Assembly (NCBI RefSeq): GCF_000377505.1 | Contig: NZ_KB898197.1 | Span: 1 to 64,000, forward strand | Length of the DNA: 64,000 nucleotides | Direction: 5' to 3' | From: Paenibacillus massiliensis 2301065 = DSM 16942 | Lineage (GTDB): Bacteria; Bacillota; Bacilli; Paenibacillales; Paenibacillaceae | Part shown: positions 43,205-52,043 of the stretch, one piece after another | Layout: every line of letters starts with the position of its first letter | Numbering within the stretch: the first letter of the stretch is position 1 | Notes under the pieces: model-generated | Database searches by the model: none | What the model was told of the DNA's origin: nothing | Seen by the model: only the letters and a program-made list of their open reading frames with translations | Program-made: the position numbers and the translations under genes

Positions 43205-44392
43205 TTACGATCTGCTGGCTCGCCATTGAAGAACGGCAGTCTGCAGTCTAGACATAGCCTCCTCCAGCGTCTGACGGGTACAAGCCATGTTCATCCGCAT
43301 GAAGCCTTGTCCCTCTTTTCCGAAGGATACTCCTGCATTCAGTCCAAGACGTGCCTCTTTAACGAGGAATTGGAACAGCTCATCATCTGGCATTTCTAAC
43401 TGTCTGAAGTTCACCCATAGTAGATAGGTCCCCTCAGGTTCGTTCACCTGTATTTCCGGTAAGTGAAGCTTGCAGAATTCTCTAACGTAGCTCATGTTAT
43501 CTCGCACATGGTCAAGCAGCGCGTCCAGCCAAGGACCTCCCTCGGTGTAGGCAGCCTTTGTGGCGACAAGCCCCAGCGGGGTGATTTCTTGTAGGCTGTA
43601 TAGCTGCAGTGTCTTCAAAATTCGACTCTTGAGCTCGGGGTTCGGGATAATCATATTAGCAGTCTGGAATCCGGCCATATTGAAGGTCTTGCTTGGCGAC
43701 GTACAGACAATAGAATGCTGCTGAGCGTAATCAGAGAGCGTGGTGAATGGCGTATGTGCTCCTTGCTCGAAGATCATATCGGCATGGATCTCATCCGATA
43801 CAAGCATCACCTTCCACTTCTCACATAGCTCAGCCAGACGGGTAAGCTCAGCCTTGGTCCACACCCGGCCTACTGGATTGTGCGGACTGCACAGAATCAT
43901 CATACGTACTTTTCCTTCAGCGAACTTCCGCTCTAGATCCTCGTAATCCATCCGATAGGTGCCATCCTCATCCCGAACAAGCGGGTTCTTCACCAGCTTG
44001 CGCTTGTGGTTCAGTACGACCTTATAGAATGGTGGATACACCGGGGTCTGGATTACAATCTGATCACCTGGCTCGGTGAAGGTCTGAACAATGAAGTTCA
44101 GTGCAGGTACTACCCCAGGCACGAACTGAATCCATTCCTTCTCCACGGTCCATTGGTGACGGGTCTGCATCCATTGTATGATGGCCTCGTAATAAGCCGG
44201 AGTAAAGGTAGAGTAACCGAATACACCATGCTCAACACGCTGTGATAATGCCTCCTTGACGGCGGGGGGTACGGCGAAATCCATATCTGCTACCCATAGA
44301 GGCAATACTTCGGTGGATTGGAATACTTCGAGCAGGTTATCCCACTTTTGGGAAGCTGTATTGATACGTTCAATCTGCTGATTAAAATTCAA
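43205..44392 (-). CDS. patB: MalY/PatB-type PLP C-S lyase (cystathionine beta-lyase family)
   Basis: A 395-residue fold-type I PLP enzyme. The PLP lysine lies in SPSKTFNMAGFQ, the substrate-side motif in PLWVADMDFAVPP, and MILCSPHNPVGRVW is the aminotransferase block. It cleaves the C-S bond of cystathionine or cysteine conjugates; PatB-like members release thiols. TTG 44392 gives the typical start MNFNQQIERINTASQKWD, with GGAGG eight bases upstream; the longer frame to 44455 is not used. A promoter TTGTCA-17-TAGAAT lies upstream. It is convergent with bshB2. Confidence 0.92.
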   Translation of the reverse strand: MNFNQQIERINTASQKWDNLLEVFQSTEVLPLWVADMDFAVPPAVKEALSQRVEHGVFGYSTFTPAYYEAIIQWMQTRHQWTVEKEWIQFVPGVVPALNFIVQTFTEPGDQIVIQTPVYPPFYKVVLNHKRKLVKNPLVRDEDGTYRMDYEDLERKFAEGKVRMMILCSPHNPVGRVWTKAELTRLAELCEKWKVMLVSDEIHADMIFEQGAHTPFTTLSDYAQQHSIVCTSPSKTFNMAGFQTANMIIPNPELKSRILKTLQLYSLQEITPLGLVATKAAYTEGGPWLDALLDHVRDNMSYVREFCKLHLPEIQVNEPEGTYLLWVNFRQLEMPDDELFQFLVKEARLGLNAGVSFGKEGQGFMRMNMACTRQTLEEAMSRLQTAVLQWRASRS

Positions 44393-44426
44393 CAAGGTTT
44401 CCTCCATTTCCGTTACTGATGCACAT

Positions 44427-44455
44427 ATTCTATAGGACTTCTCTATCAATGACAA
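44427..44455 (-). promoter_or_regulatory. Promoter of the patB-like gene
   Basis: On the minus strand TTGTCA (44455-44450), 17-base spacer, TAGAAT (44432-44427). Confidence 0.65.
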
Positions 44456-44562
44456 TCCTTGCCTGGCCTGTATTGGTCCACCTTAAGGCTTGCATAATCG
44501 GACAAAATTCGTCAATGCGCAATGAAATGCATATATATTGTCAGATGGTGCAAGTTTTGATC

Positions 44563-44591
44563 TTGGAAAAAGTACAGTTTTTGCCGATAAT
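44563..44591 (+). promoter_or_regulatory. Candidate promoter of the PAS-GGDEF-EAL gene
   Basis: TTGGAA (44563-44568), 17 bases, GATAAT (44586-44591), 111 bases before the start codon. With the divergent promoter above it accounts for what I see in 44393-44701. Confidence 0.5.
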
Positions 44592-44701
44592 AAGAAATAA
44601 CAGATTCTTTGTCGAAATGTGTAGCGTTGGAGATGGCGCAGAATCGATGGATGGCATATGCTGTATTACAGATCATATTTTTAGATGGAGGTTGAGGCTC
44701 A

Positions 44702-46705
44702 TTGGACTCTTACAGCAGAGATGAGATTTCGCTCATTCATTGTATTTCAGATCCGGCACTATCTCTGGATCACAAGGGCATCATTACTGCGGTAAATGCC
44801 CCCATGGTCAGAATGACCGAATACGATGCAGAGTACTATGTTGGCCAATCCATACAGAGCTTCTTCGATATTGCAGGATGGGACCAATCATTGCAGTGGG
44901 ATACACGGCTCACACATTTTACTGGAAGAGAACTTCCACTTCAGCTAACAGTGCTTCCTCATTCGGGCAGTAACGATGGAGCTATTTTGCTGTGTCGGGA
45001 GATTAGTAGTAAGGGGCCTTCATATGCAGCAGAGCAGGATGAAGATTTACTTTTACAGAGTCCCAGTCATTTTGGCTGGTTAACCGAGAAACAATTCGCA
45101 CAAATGGAGCATGTGCTGGAGAACATTACAGACGGGTACATACGACTAGATCAGGATGGAAGAATCATCTACTGGAACCATGCAGCCGAACGCATGATGG
45201 GCATGTCGCGCAGGGACGCACTGGGTCGTGTGGTCATCGATCACATCCCTGATGAAGTGTCGCAAGCTTTTCAGGATGCGCTGGGCAAGCGAGAGAATAC
45301 GACTATAGAATATTATGTACAGGATCGCAACAGCTGGTTCAATGCTCGTCTTGTCCCCTTTTATAGTGAGACATCTATCTATCTGAAGGACGTGACGGCG
45401 CTCAAGCAGGCAGAGCAGCAGATCAACCAGATGGTCTTCTATGACAGTCTGACTGGGTTGCCGAATCAGAAGCAGATGAACAAGCACCTTAGCAAGCTGG
45501 TAAATCGAAGCAAGCCGAAGGAGAACACCTTTGCGCTACTGGTCATGGATATTGACCGTTTCAAGGTGCTGAATGACTACCTGGGCTATGATCACGGAGA
45601 CGCTATAATGGTATACGTTGCCCGCTTAATCTCGGCGAACATAAGGGAGTATGACGTCGTCTTTCGTTCTGAAGGAGATCAGTTCACGATCATCCTCCAC
45701 CAGGTTAATTTGACCAAGGCCAAGCAGATTGCAGAGCGCATTATGGAACGGTTCCAACAACCTATCGTTGTGGCTGAGATGGAGATTGTCATTACCTTTA
45801 GTATTGGGATTAGCGTCTATCCGCTGCATGGGGAGAACCCTGAGCTGCTATGGAATCGTGCAGAGACAGCGATGCGTGTGGCCAAGAAGCTGGGCAAGAA
45901 CGGCTATCAATTGTATCAGAGTAAAATGGACACTCGCTCCTCTCTTGTACTGGAAGGCGAATTGCGCAAGGCTATCTTCAAGGAGCAACTAGAGCTGTAT
46001 TACCAGCCGAAGATGGATATCCGCACAGGGCGTATGATGGGGGTAGAGGCACTGATTCGCTGGAATCACCCTGAGCGGGGGATGATCCCCCCGGATCAAT
46101 TCATCCCACTCGCGGAAGATACGGGATTAATTATCTCCATTGGTCATTGGACACTCATGACGGCATGTGCCCAGAATAAGGCTTGGCAGGAGAAGGGGTA
46201 CAAGCCGCTTGTCATGTCGGTCAATCTCTCTCCGCGTCAATTCAATAATCCAGATCTGGCCGAGACGGTCAGGAAGACGTTGAAGGAGAGCCAGCTGGCA
46301 CCAAAGTATCTGGAGCTGGAGATTACGGAGAATATCATGCTGAATACGGAGGATGCATTAGGTACACTTCAGGAGATCAAGCAGGATGGTGTACGTATTG
46401 CCATTGACGATTTTGGAAAAGGCTACAGCTCGCTTACATATCTCAAGCAATTTCCGATAGACACCTTGAAAATTGATCGCTCCTTCGTGGAAGACTGCAC
46501 GGAGAATGATAGTGATGCCAAGCTGCTTAGATCCATGCTTAGTATGGCCATTGATTTCAATCTGTCCGTCGTGGCCGAAGGAGTGGAGAATCGGCAGCAG
46601 CTGGATTTCCTGCGACGGAACGGCTGTCATATTGCACAAGGCTTCCTGTTCAGCAGACCGCTTCCAGTAGCCGAGCTGGAGGCCAGTATCCGTCAACTGA
46701 TCTGA
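44702..46705 (+). CDS. PAS-PAS-GGDEF-EAL protein, probable c-di-GMP phosphodiesterase
   Basis: A 667-residue soluble signalling protein. Two PAS-like sensor domains (about 1-110 and 140-245; LENITDGYIRLDQDGRIIYWN) precede GGDEF (about 250-410) and EAL (about 415-667). The GGDEF active site is degenerate: SEGDQF replaces GGDEF, so cyclase activity is unlikely and a regulatory GTP site is possible. The EAL domain keeps VEALIRW, NLSPRQF, ELEITENIM, DDFGKGYSS and LKIDRSFV, which suggests active c-di-GMP hydrolysis. TTG 44702 follows GGAGGTTGAGG. There are no membrane helices; the signal sensed by PAS is unknown. Confidence 0.93.
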   Translation: MDSYSRDEISLIHCISDPALSLDHKGIITAVNAPMVRMTEYDAEYYVGQSIQSFFDIAGWDQSLQWDTRLTHFTGRELPLQLTVLPHSGSNDGAILLCREISSKGPSYAAEQDEDLLLQSPSHFGWLTEKQFAQMEHVLENITDGYIRLDQDGRIIYWNHAAERMMGMSRRDALGRVVIDHIPDEVSQAFQDALGKRENTTIEYYVQDRNSWFNARLVPFYSETSIYLKDVTALKQAEQQINQMVFYDSLTGLPNQKQMNKHLSKLVNRSKPKENTFALLVMDIDRFKVLNDYLGYDHGDAIMVYVARLISANIREYDVVFRSEGDQFTIILHQVNLTKAKQIAERIMERFQQPIVVAEMEIVITFSIGISVYPLHGENPELLWNRAETAMRVAKKLGKNGYQLYQSKMDTRSSLVLEGELRKAIFKEQLELYYQPKMDIRTGRMMGVEALIRWNHPERGMIPPDQFIPLAEDTGLIISIGHWTLMTACAQNKAWQEKGYKPLVMSVNLSPRQFNNPDLAETVRKTLKESQLAPKYLELEITENIMLNTEDALGTLQEIKQDGVRIAIDDFGKGYSSLTYLKQFPIDTLKIDRSFVEDCTENDSDAKLLRSMLSMAIDFNLSVVAEGVENRQQLDFLRRNGCHIAQGFLFSRPLPVAELEASIRQLI

Positions 46706-46757
46706 TGCCTTGCCACATTTCTGTATATACGCAATGCCAACAGCACTGCGTAAAACG

Positions 46758-46806
46758 TAGTTGATAAGTAGTCGATAGATAGTTGAAAGATAGTTGATAA
46801 ATAGTC
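46758..46806. repeat. 11-bp tandem array, four copies
   Basis: TAGTTGATAAG, TAGTCGATAGA, TAGTTGAAAGA, TAGTTGATAAA follow head to tail, then TAGTC. It lies 52 bases after the GGDEF-EAL stop and before the sulfate operon promoter. Confidence 0.9.
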
Positions 46807-46841
46807 ATGCCAGAATCTTCTGTTCAAATTGCAAAAAACCT

Positions 46842-46870
46842 TTGACAGAAGATGTGGCAATGGCTATTAT
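46842..46870 (+). promoter_or_regulatory. Strong promoter of the sulfate importer operon
   Basis: TTGACA (46842-46847), 17 bases, TATTAT (46865-46870). The start point would be near 46877, leaving a leader of about 200 bases. Downstream CACTAAACAGGTAGGTATAA (46883-46902) has the look of a regulator site near the transcription start; CymR-type control is a guess. Confidence 0.8.
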
Positions 46871-46927
46871 GTGTATATAACTCACTAAACAGGTAGGTAT
46901 AATACAATATTGTTCTCACCGTACCGA

Positions 46928-47013
46928 CGGAGGAACTCCTTGTAATGCAGCGAGCAGACATGGTCTAGGACCAGTCAGACCCTGCTGCCATCAAGGGATT
47001 CCTCTGTTTTTTT
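46928..47013 (+). promoter_or_regulatory. Leader with branched terminator before the sulfate operon (attenuator)
   Basis: CGGAGGAACTCCTTG (46928-46942) pairs with CAAGGGATTCCTCTG (46992-47006), 15 positions with one mismatch and two wobble pairs, then seven T (47007-47013). The 49-base interior can form further helices, GCAG/CTGC and GGTCT/AGACC. Transcription from the promoter above must pass this terminator to reach the binding-protein gene at 47079, so regulated readthrough is plausible. It does not match S-box, T-box or other leader motifs I know. Confidence 0.65.
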
Positions 47014-47078
47014 GTGCACATAGGATCTGATACATTCCAAGTTCAACATACAAAATACACACGTAGGGGGATTTGAAG

Positions 47079-48152
47079 ATGAGAAGACGAGGTAAGCGTG
47101 GACTACAGACTGGAATTGCAATGCTGGCATTGGCGGTGCTGCTAGCTGGATGCGGTGGCAACAACGCCCAGAGTGGAGCACAATCTGGTGAACAGACCGA
47201 TGGTTCCTCACCGCCCAAGGAAGTCGAGCTGCTGAACGTATCCTATGATCCGACGAGGGAGCTGTATGACGAGTATAACAAGGCATTTGCTGCACATTGG
47301 GAGCAGGAGTCCGGGCAAAAGGTAACGATCAAGCAATCCCATGGTGGCTCCGGCAAGCAGAGTCGCTCCGTGCTGGATGGGCTGGAGGCTGATGTAGTCA
47401 CTTTGGCACTAGGCTACGATATTGATGCTTTGCAGGAGAAGGGGCTGATTGAGCCTGAGTGGCAGAGCCAATTTGAGCATAATAGCTCTCCATATACCTC
47501 TACAATTGTGCTGCTCGTGCGCAAGGGGAATCCTAAAGGCGTGAAGGATTGGGATGATCTGATCAAAGGTGACATACAGGTGATTACCCCGAATCCCAAG
47601 ACTTCTGGTGGAGCACGGTGGAACTATCTGGCTGCGTGGGCATATGCCCTTGAGAAGAATAACAACGATGAAGCTGCGGCCGAGGCCTTTGTCTCAGAGC
47701 TATTCAAGCATGTACCTGTGCTGGATAGTGGCGCTCGTGGGGCGACTACGACCTTCGTGGAGCGTGGGATTGGGGACGTGCTGATTGCCTGGGAGAATGA
47801 AGCCCTGCTTAGCGTGAAGGAGCTGGGGGAGGACAAATTTGATATTGTGTATCCGTCCATTAGCATTCTGGCAGAGCCACCTGTAGCCATTGTCGATAAA
47901 GTGGTAGACAAGAAGGGAACGCGCAAGACCGCTGAAGCCTATCTGGAGTACCTGTATAGCGAGGAAGGACAGCGCATTGCTGCCGAGCATTACTATCGCC
48001 CTACACTGGATCGTGTGGCTGCCAATTATAAGGAGCAATTCCCTGAACTGAAGCTGATTAAGCTGGGAGATGTATTTGGTACATGGATAGAGACACAGGA
48101 GAAGCATTTCAAGGATGGCGGCGTATTTGACAAAATCTATGTTCCCCAATAA
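47079..48152 (+). CDS. Sulfate/thiosulfate-binding lipoprotein
   Basis: A 357-residue Sbp/CysP-type binding protein. Lipobox LLAGC follows MRRRGKRGLQTGIAMLALAV; the mature protein has LLNVSYDPTRELYDEYNKAF, KQSHGGSGKQSRSVLDGL and NPKTSGGARWNYLAAW (quoted in parts), all hallmarks of the sulfate-binding family. ATG 47079 has AGGGGGA seven bases upstream. It opens an operon with two permeases; an ATPase gene (cysA) is missing, so a distant or shared ATPase is needed. Confidence 0.94.
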   Translation: MRRRGKRGLQTGIAMLALAVLLAGCGGNNAQSGAQSGEQTDGSSPPKEVELLNVSYDPTRELYDEYNKAFAAHWEQESGQKVTIKQSHGGSGKQSRSVLDGLEADVVTLALGYDIDALQEKGLIEPEWQSQFEHNSSPYTSTIVLLVRKGNPKGVKDWDDLIKGDIQVITPNPKTSGGARWNYLAAWAYALEKNNNDEAAAEAFVSELFKHVPVLDSGARGATTTFVERGIGDVLIAWENEALLSVKELGEDKFDIVYPSISILAEPPVAIVDKVVDKKGTRKTAEAYLEYLYSEEGQRIAAEHYYRPTLDRVAANYKEQFPELKLIKLGDVFGTWIETQEKHFKDGGVFDKIYVPQ

Positions 48153-48191
48153 GCAGGCAACTGTAGCAGCGAAGAAGAAAGGAGTGATCAC

Positions 48192-49028
48192 ATGGCCTAT
48201 GCACAGCCCAAAAGGCGGCAAGTACTTCCTGGCTTCGGGCTAACCATGGGATACAGTATGCTGTACCTCAGTCTGGTTGTGCTGCTGCCCTTGTCAGCGC
48301 TACTGCTGAATTCAACAGGGCTCACATGGTCAGGCTTCTGGGAGGCTGCTACAGATCCACGGGTGGTTGCTTCCTATAAAGTAAGCTTTCTGTGTGCTGC
48401 GCTGGCAGCTTTTATCAATATGTTTATAGGCCTGCTGGTAGCCTGGGTACTGGTACGATACGACTTTCCGGGGAAAAGGCTGTTCGATGCCGTTATTGAT
48501 CTCCCATTCGCGCTACCGACGGCCGTAGCGGGTGTGGCATTAACAGCGATGTATTCACCGAACGGATGGTTAGGCAGCTTCTTTCAGCCTTTGGGCTGGA
48601 ACCTTGCCTTCTCCCGTACAGGTATTACATTGGCACTCATGTTCATTGGCATCCCGTTCATCGTAAGGACTGTGCAGCCTGTACTGGAGGAGCTGGATCG
48701 CGATGTGGAGGAGGCAGCGGCTACACTTGGGGCTGGGCGGTGGCGGACCTTCTGGACGATCCTGCTGCCTCAGCTTGTTCCACCACTTCTCACTGGCTTC
48801 TCACTGGCCTTTGCCCGAGGAATCGGGGAATACGGATCGGTTGTCTTTATCTCTGGTAATATGCCGATGAAGACAGAAATTGCACCCCTGCTGATCGTAA
48901 CCAAGCTGGAGCAATATGATTATGCTGGAGCTACGGCTGTAGCTATTATGCTGCTCGCCATTTCCTTCGCCTTGCTGCTGCTTATCAATACATTACAGCG
49001 GTGGACAAGACGAAGAAGTATGGGGTAG
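48192..49028 (+). CDS. cysT: Sulfate ABC transporter permease CysT
   Basis: A 278-residue, six-helix permease. The conserved loop VEEAAATLGAGRWRTFWTILLP contacts the ATPase, and DLPFALPTAVAGVALTAMY and ARGIGEYGSVVFISGNMPMKTE (in parts) are typical for CysT/CysU. AAGGAGTGATC precedes ATG 48192. It lies 39 bases after the binding-protein gene without a terminator between them, unlike the other three importers in this window. Confidence 0.94.
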   Translation: MAYAQPKRRQVLPGFGLTMGYSMLYLSLVVLLPLSALLLNSTGLTWSGFWEAATDPRVVASYKVSFLCAALAAFINMFIGLLVAWVLVRYDFPGKRLFDAVIDLPFALPTAVAGVALTAMYSPNGWLGSFFQPLGWNLAFSRTGITLALMFIGIPFIVRTVQPVLEELDRDVEEAAATLGAGRWRTFWTILLPQLVPPLLTGFSLAFARGIGEYGSVVFISGNMPMKTEIAPLLIVTKLEQYDYAGATAVAIMLLAISFALLLLINTLQRWTRRRSMG

Positions 49029-49119
49029 GGCGAGCAGTGCTGAGTATGCATTCGAATATGAGCATGTGCAAATTTATTCCATAGATATCGTCTTACAAGA
49101 GTGTGTGAGGGGGGATTAC

Positions 49120-50001
49120 ATGGTACAGGAGGAAGTGGCGAATGGCCTAGCTGTGGCTCGCCCACGGCCTAATCGTCCGCGAGCGAATCGTGCAGTGGAC
49201 GAAGCTCCGTGGGTCAAATGGCTACTGATTCTGTCTGCTGCCTTGCTTCTGGGCTGGCTGCTGATTCTGCCGCTGATCGTCGTGCTTACTCAAGCAATCA
49301 AGCAAGGCTGGGGTGTCTACGTGGCAGCGCTGACGGATGCAGATGCCCTGTCTGCCCTGCGCTTGACCTTGCTGGTGGCGTTGATCACCGTTCCACTGAA
49401 TACCATATTTGGTGTGGCTGCTGCATGGCTGCTCACAAAGTTTCAATTTCGGGGTAAAAGCATCCTCGTCACGCTGGTGGATCTGCCATTCGCTGTCTCG
49501 CCTGTAGTTGGAGGGCTGATGTACGTGCTGGTCTTCGGGGCACAGGGCTGGCTTGGACCGTGGCTGCAGGAGCATGATATCAAGATTATTTTTGCCGTAC
49601 CTGGTATTGTGCTAGCGACGCTCTTCATCACATTTCCCTTCGTAGCCCGAGAGCTGATCCCTCTGATGGAGGATCAGGGGACGCAGGAGGAAGAAGCTGC
49701 GATTACCCTCGGTGCCAAGGGCTGGCGAGTATTCTGGCAGGTGACCTTGCCCAATATCAAGTGGGGGCTTCTGTATGGCATCATTCTGTGTAATGCCAGA
49801 GCGATGGGAGAGTTCGGTGCGGTATCTGTAGTATCCGGCCATATCCGTGGAGAGACGAATACGCTGCCCTTACATGTCGAGATATTATATAACGAATACC
49901 AGTTCTCAGCCTCATTTGCTGTGGCTTCCTTACTACTTCTGCTTGCACTGGCTACGCTCATCGTGAAGAGCTGGCTGAGCAGCAGACTTCCCCGCCCCTG
50001 A
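49120..50001 (+). CDS. cysW: Sulfate ABC transporter permease CysW
   Basis: A 293-residue permease, partner of CysT. EEEAAITLGAKGWRVFWQVTLP is the coupling loop, with DLPFAVSPVVGGLMYVLVFG and ARAMGEFGAVSVVSGHIRGET (in parts) as CysW motifs. ATG 49120 follows GAGGGGGGATTAC; the frame from 49066 has no ribosome site. The N-terminal 35 residues are basic and Pro/Arg-rich, an unusual cytosolic extension. Confidence 0.94.
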   Translation: MVQEEVANGLAVARPRPNRPRANRAVDEAPWVKWLLILSAALLLGWLLILPLIVVLTQAIKQGWGVYVAALTDADALSALRLTLLVALITVPLNTIFGVAAAWLLTKFQFRGKSILVTLVDLPFAVSPVVGGLMYVLVFGAQGWLGPWLQEHDIKIIFAVPGIVLATLFITFPFVARELIPLMEDQGTQEEEAAITLGAKGWRVFWQVTLPNIKWGLLYGIILCNARAMGEFGAVSVVSGHIRGETNTLPLHVEILYNEYQFSASFAVASLLLLLALATLIVKSWLSSRLPRP

Positions 50002-50111
50002 GCGTTGACAGGGATTGGTGGTCATGATAAATTATATCCAAGTATACAAATTGGAGTTATGTAAATTAAGCGTTGGATGTCATTTGAATATTGGATCATG
50101 GCCGCATGAAT

Positions 50112-50145
50112 GTAGCAGCATAAATAATGTAGCAGCATAAATAAC
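50112..50145. repeat. 17-bp tandem repeat, two copies
   Basis: GTAGCAGCATAAATAAT and GTAGCAGCATAAATAAC stand head to tail, followed by GTAG. They lie between cysW and the yezD-like gene. Confidence 0.9.
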
Positions 50146-50190
50146 GTAGTGATCTTGTCGGGCATGCTCCCGGCCCAAGGAGGAATCCGT

Positions 50191-50385
50191 GTGGCAAAAT
50201 CGCTGAAGGTAGATGGCGTGTGGTTGAATCGTATTGCGGAGCTGCTGAATGACATGGAGTTCGGTTCGTTGCATATTACTGTACACGAGGGCCAGATTGT
50301 TCAGATGGAGCGGACAGAACGCAAGCGTTTCGGGAATAGCCCGTCCTTGCAGGCTGTTCGGAAGACGAATTCAGGTCATAATTGA
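50191..50385 (+). CDS. yezD: YezD-family small protein (DUF2292)
   Basis: A 64-residue protein: KSLKVDGVWLNRIAELLNDM, then FGSLHITVHEGQIVQMERTERKRF. This helix plus beta-hairpin pattern is the YezD/DUF2292 family, whose genes usually lie with sulfur assimilation genes and, in B. subtilis, under cysteine control. GTG 50191 follows AAGGAGGAATCC at ideal distance. It is 189 bases after cysW, so it is probably part of the same sulfur unit. Biochemical role unknown. Confidence 0.85.
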   Translation: MAKSLKVDGVWLNRIAELLNDMEFGSLHITVHEGQIVQMERTERKRFGNSPSLQAVRKTNSGHN

Positions 50386-50446
50386 TCTGGTGAAGCGGAC
50401 TACTATTCATAATTACATCTGTGTTCCCATCTATATTCACAAAGAT

Positions 50447-50489
50447 ACCGCTCTTATTGGTGTTATACGAGAACACCAGTAAGAGCGGT
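50447..50489. terminator. 18-bp hairpin after the yezD-like gene
   Basis: ACCGCTCTTATTGGTGTT pairs with AACACCAGTAAGAGCGGT (one G-U) around ATACGAG. No T tract follows on either strand, but its position between convergent genes suggests transcription ending or mRNA protection. Confidence 0.6.
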
Positions 50490-50531
50490 AAGCTGTGTGA
50501 ATGGGGCAGTGCCCCGCCGATCAATCAGGAA

Positions 50532-50639
50532 TTATACCCAGAATGTACGGCTAATGATAACCAGCAGGATGAAGAGAACCAGAATGACACCTGTAGAAGT
50601 CCATGCTCCTCCGCAGTAAGCGCCTCTTTCTTCGCTCAT
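50532..50639 (-). CDS. YjcZ-family sporulation microprotein, 35 aa
   Basis: A 35-residue peptide, MSEERGAYCGGAWTSTG then ILVLFILLVIISRTFWV, with a short polar start and one hydrophobic helix. This is the YjcZ-type pattern of small membrane proteins found in Bacillales sporulation. ATG 50639 follows AAAGGGGGTGTACAC. A second copy lies 84 bases upstream on the same strand. Confidence 0.85.
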   Translation of the reverse strand: MSEERGAYCGGAWTSTGVILVLFILLVIISRTFWV

Positions 50640-50723
50640 GTGTACACCCCCTTTATCGGATTGAGTTGACTATGTGAGATTCTGATTATTAATGTGCATT
50701 CATGATCCACTACGTCTAGCGCG

Positions 50724-50837
50724 TTAGATCAAGAACGCCTTAGAGATGATAACCAACAGAATGAAGAGAACCAGAATGGCCCCTGTGGATGTGAAAGGTA
50801 CACCTGGATAGTTACCGCGTTCCAACTCAGCTCCCAT
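50724..50837 (-). CDS. YjcZ-family sporulation microprotein, 37 aa
   Basis: A 37-residue peptide, MGAELERGNYPGVPFTSTGA then ILVLFILLVIISKAFLI. The helix ILVLFILLVIIS is identical to that of the neighbouring copy, showing tandem duplication, while the N-terminal halves differ. AAAGGAGGATTTACC precedes ATG 50837. Confidence 0.87.
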   Translation of the reverse strand: MGAELERGNYPGVPFTSTGAILVLFILLVIISKAFLI

Positions 50838-51072
50838 GGTAAATCCTCCTTTGCCTTGTATAATTAAGCTTCTGCCTCGGCATTATGAGCATGAGCTTAA
50901 TTTCAAAAGCATTATATTCAGCTCTCTGCCGGGATGGAATTCAGCAGGAGTCTATTTTAGAGCCTGGACTTTCCGGGCTTGTTTGACAAGATCGCGTGCG
51001 GGGATTAGGATAAATGAATTAAGATAGTACGCAGCACATTTACGCAGACATTATTGAAGGAGAGCATGGACT

Positions 51073-51882
51073 ATGAGTATTCCCAAAACACTAACAATTG
51101 CCGGCTCCGACACTAGCGGAGGCGCAGGCATACAGGCTGACCTGAAGACATTTCAGGAGCTTGGCGTATATGGTATGACCGTATTAACGACGATCGTGGC
51201 GATGGAGCCAGGAACCTGGAACCATCAAGTCTATCCGGTCGCACTGGATGTCGTCGAATCGCAGCTTAAGACGGTTCTGGATGGGATCGGCTTTGATGCC
51301 ATGAAGACAGGCATGCTGGGGTCTGTGGAGATCATCGAGCTGGTGGCGCGTTACCTGAACAAGCATAATCCACAGCGTGTCGTCATCGACCCGGTTATGG
51401 TGTGCAAAGGCACAGATGAGGTATTGCAACCAGAGAATACGGAAGCGATGCTGGAGCTCCTCATACCAGGGGCGGATCTGGTAACTCCGAATCTGTTTGA
51501 AGCCTCTCAATTGGCTAAGACAGGCCCAATTCGCACCGTAGAGCAGATGCAGCAAGCCGCTGCCATCATACATGAGCGCGGAGCCAAGCACGTTCTGATT
51601 AAGGATCGTGGCAAAGTGAAGGCAGGACAGGCTATGGACCTGCTGTATGACGGTAAGGAGTTCCATTGGTTCGAGACAGCTGCGGTAGAGACGCACTTCA
51701 CACATGGAGCAGGCTGCACCTCTTCCGCCGCAGTAACCGCGGGTCTGGCCCAGGGACTGACCGTACCGAAGGCAGTGGAGCAAGCGAAGAATTTTATCAC
51801 GCAGGCCATTGCTGGCGGCTTCCGGTTGAATGAATTCGTTGGACCAACCCTGCATGCTGCTCATCGGCTGCACCGGGCTTAG
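51073..51882 (+). CDS. pdxK: Pyridoxine/pyridoxal kinase, ThiD-like
   Basis: A 269-residue ribokinase-fold kinase of the ThiD/PdxK type. It begins LTIAGSDTSGGAGIQADLKTF, has DAMKTGMLGS and VVIDPVMVCKGTD, and ends with catalytic THGAGCTSSAAVTAGLAQG (in the motif GAGCTxSAA, the Cys and oxyanion loop). VYGMTVLTTIVAMEP with Met-Glu-Pro favours the Firmicute PdxK group over HMP kinase ThiD, but the two cannot be fully separated by eye. AAGGAGAGCATGGACT precedes ATG 51073. Monocistronic. Confidence 0.88.
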   Translation: MSIPKTLTIAGSDTSGGAGIQADLKTFQELGVYGMTVLTTIVAMEPGTWNHQVYPVALDVVESQLKTVLDGIGFDAMKTGMLGSVEIIELVARYLNKHNPQRVVIDPVMVCKGTDEVLQPENTEAMLELLIPGADLVTPNLFEASQLAKTGPIRTVEQMQQAAAIIHERGAKHVLIKDRGKVKAGQAMDLLYDGKEFHWFETAAVETHFTHGAGCTSSAAVTAGLAQGLTVPKAVEQAKNFITQAIAGGFRLNEFVGPTLHAAHRLHRA

Positions 51883-52016
51883 TGCATCACACGAAGTATA
51901 TTTGAAGCTGCATTCTGATATCGGCCCCAGTACTCTGAATGGTCAGATCAGGATCAAATAGTCTGATGGTCAGAATGATGAAGAATATGTCTTGATGTAG
52001 AGCCCAGACAGAGCTT

Positions 52017-52043
52017 AGAGCCCGTGAACAGCGGGCTCTATTT
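52017..52043 (+). terminator. Terminator after pdxK region
   Basis: AGAGCCCG / CGGGCTCT hairpin with a seven-base loop and ATTTG tail, 135 bases after pdxK. The rest of 51883-52204 shows no clear feature. Confidence 0.65.
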
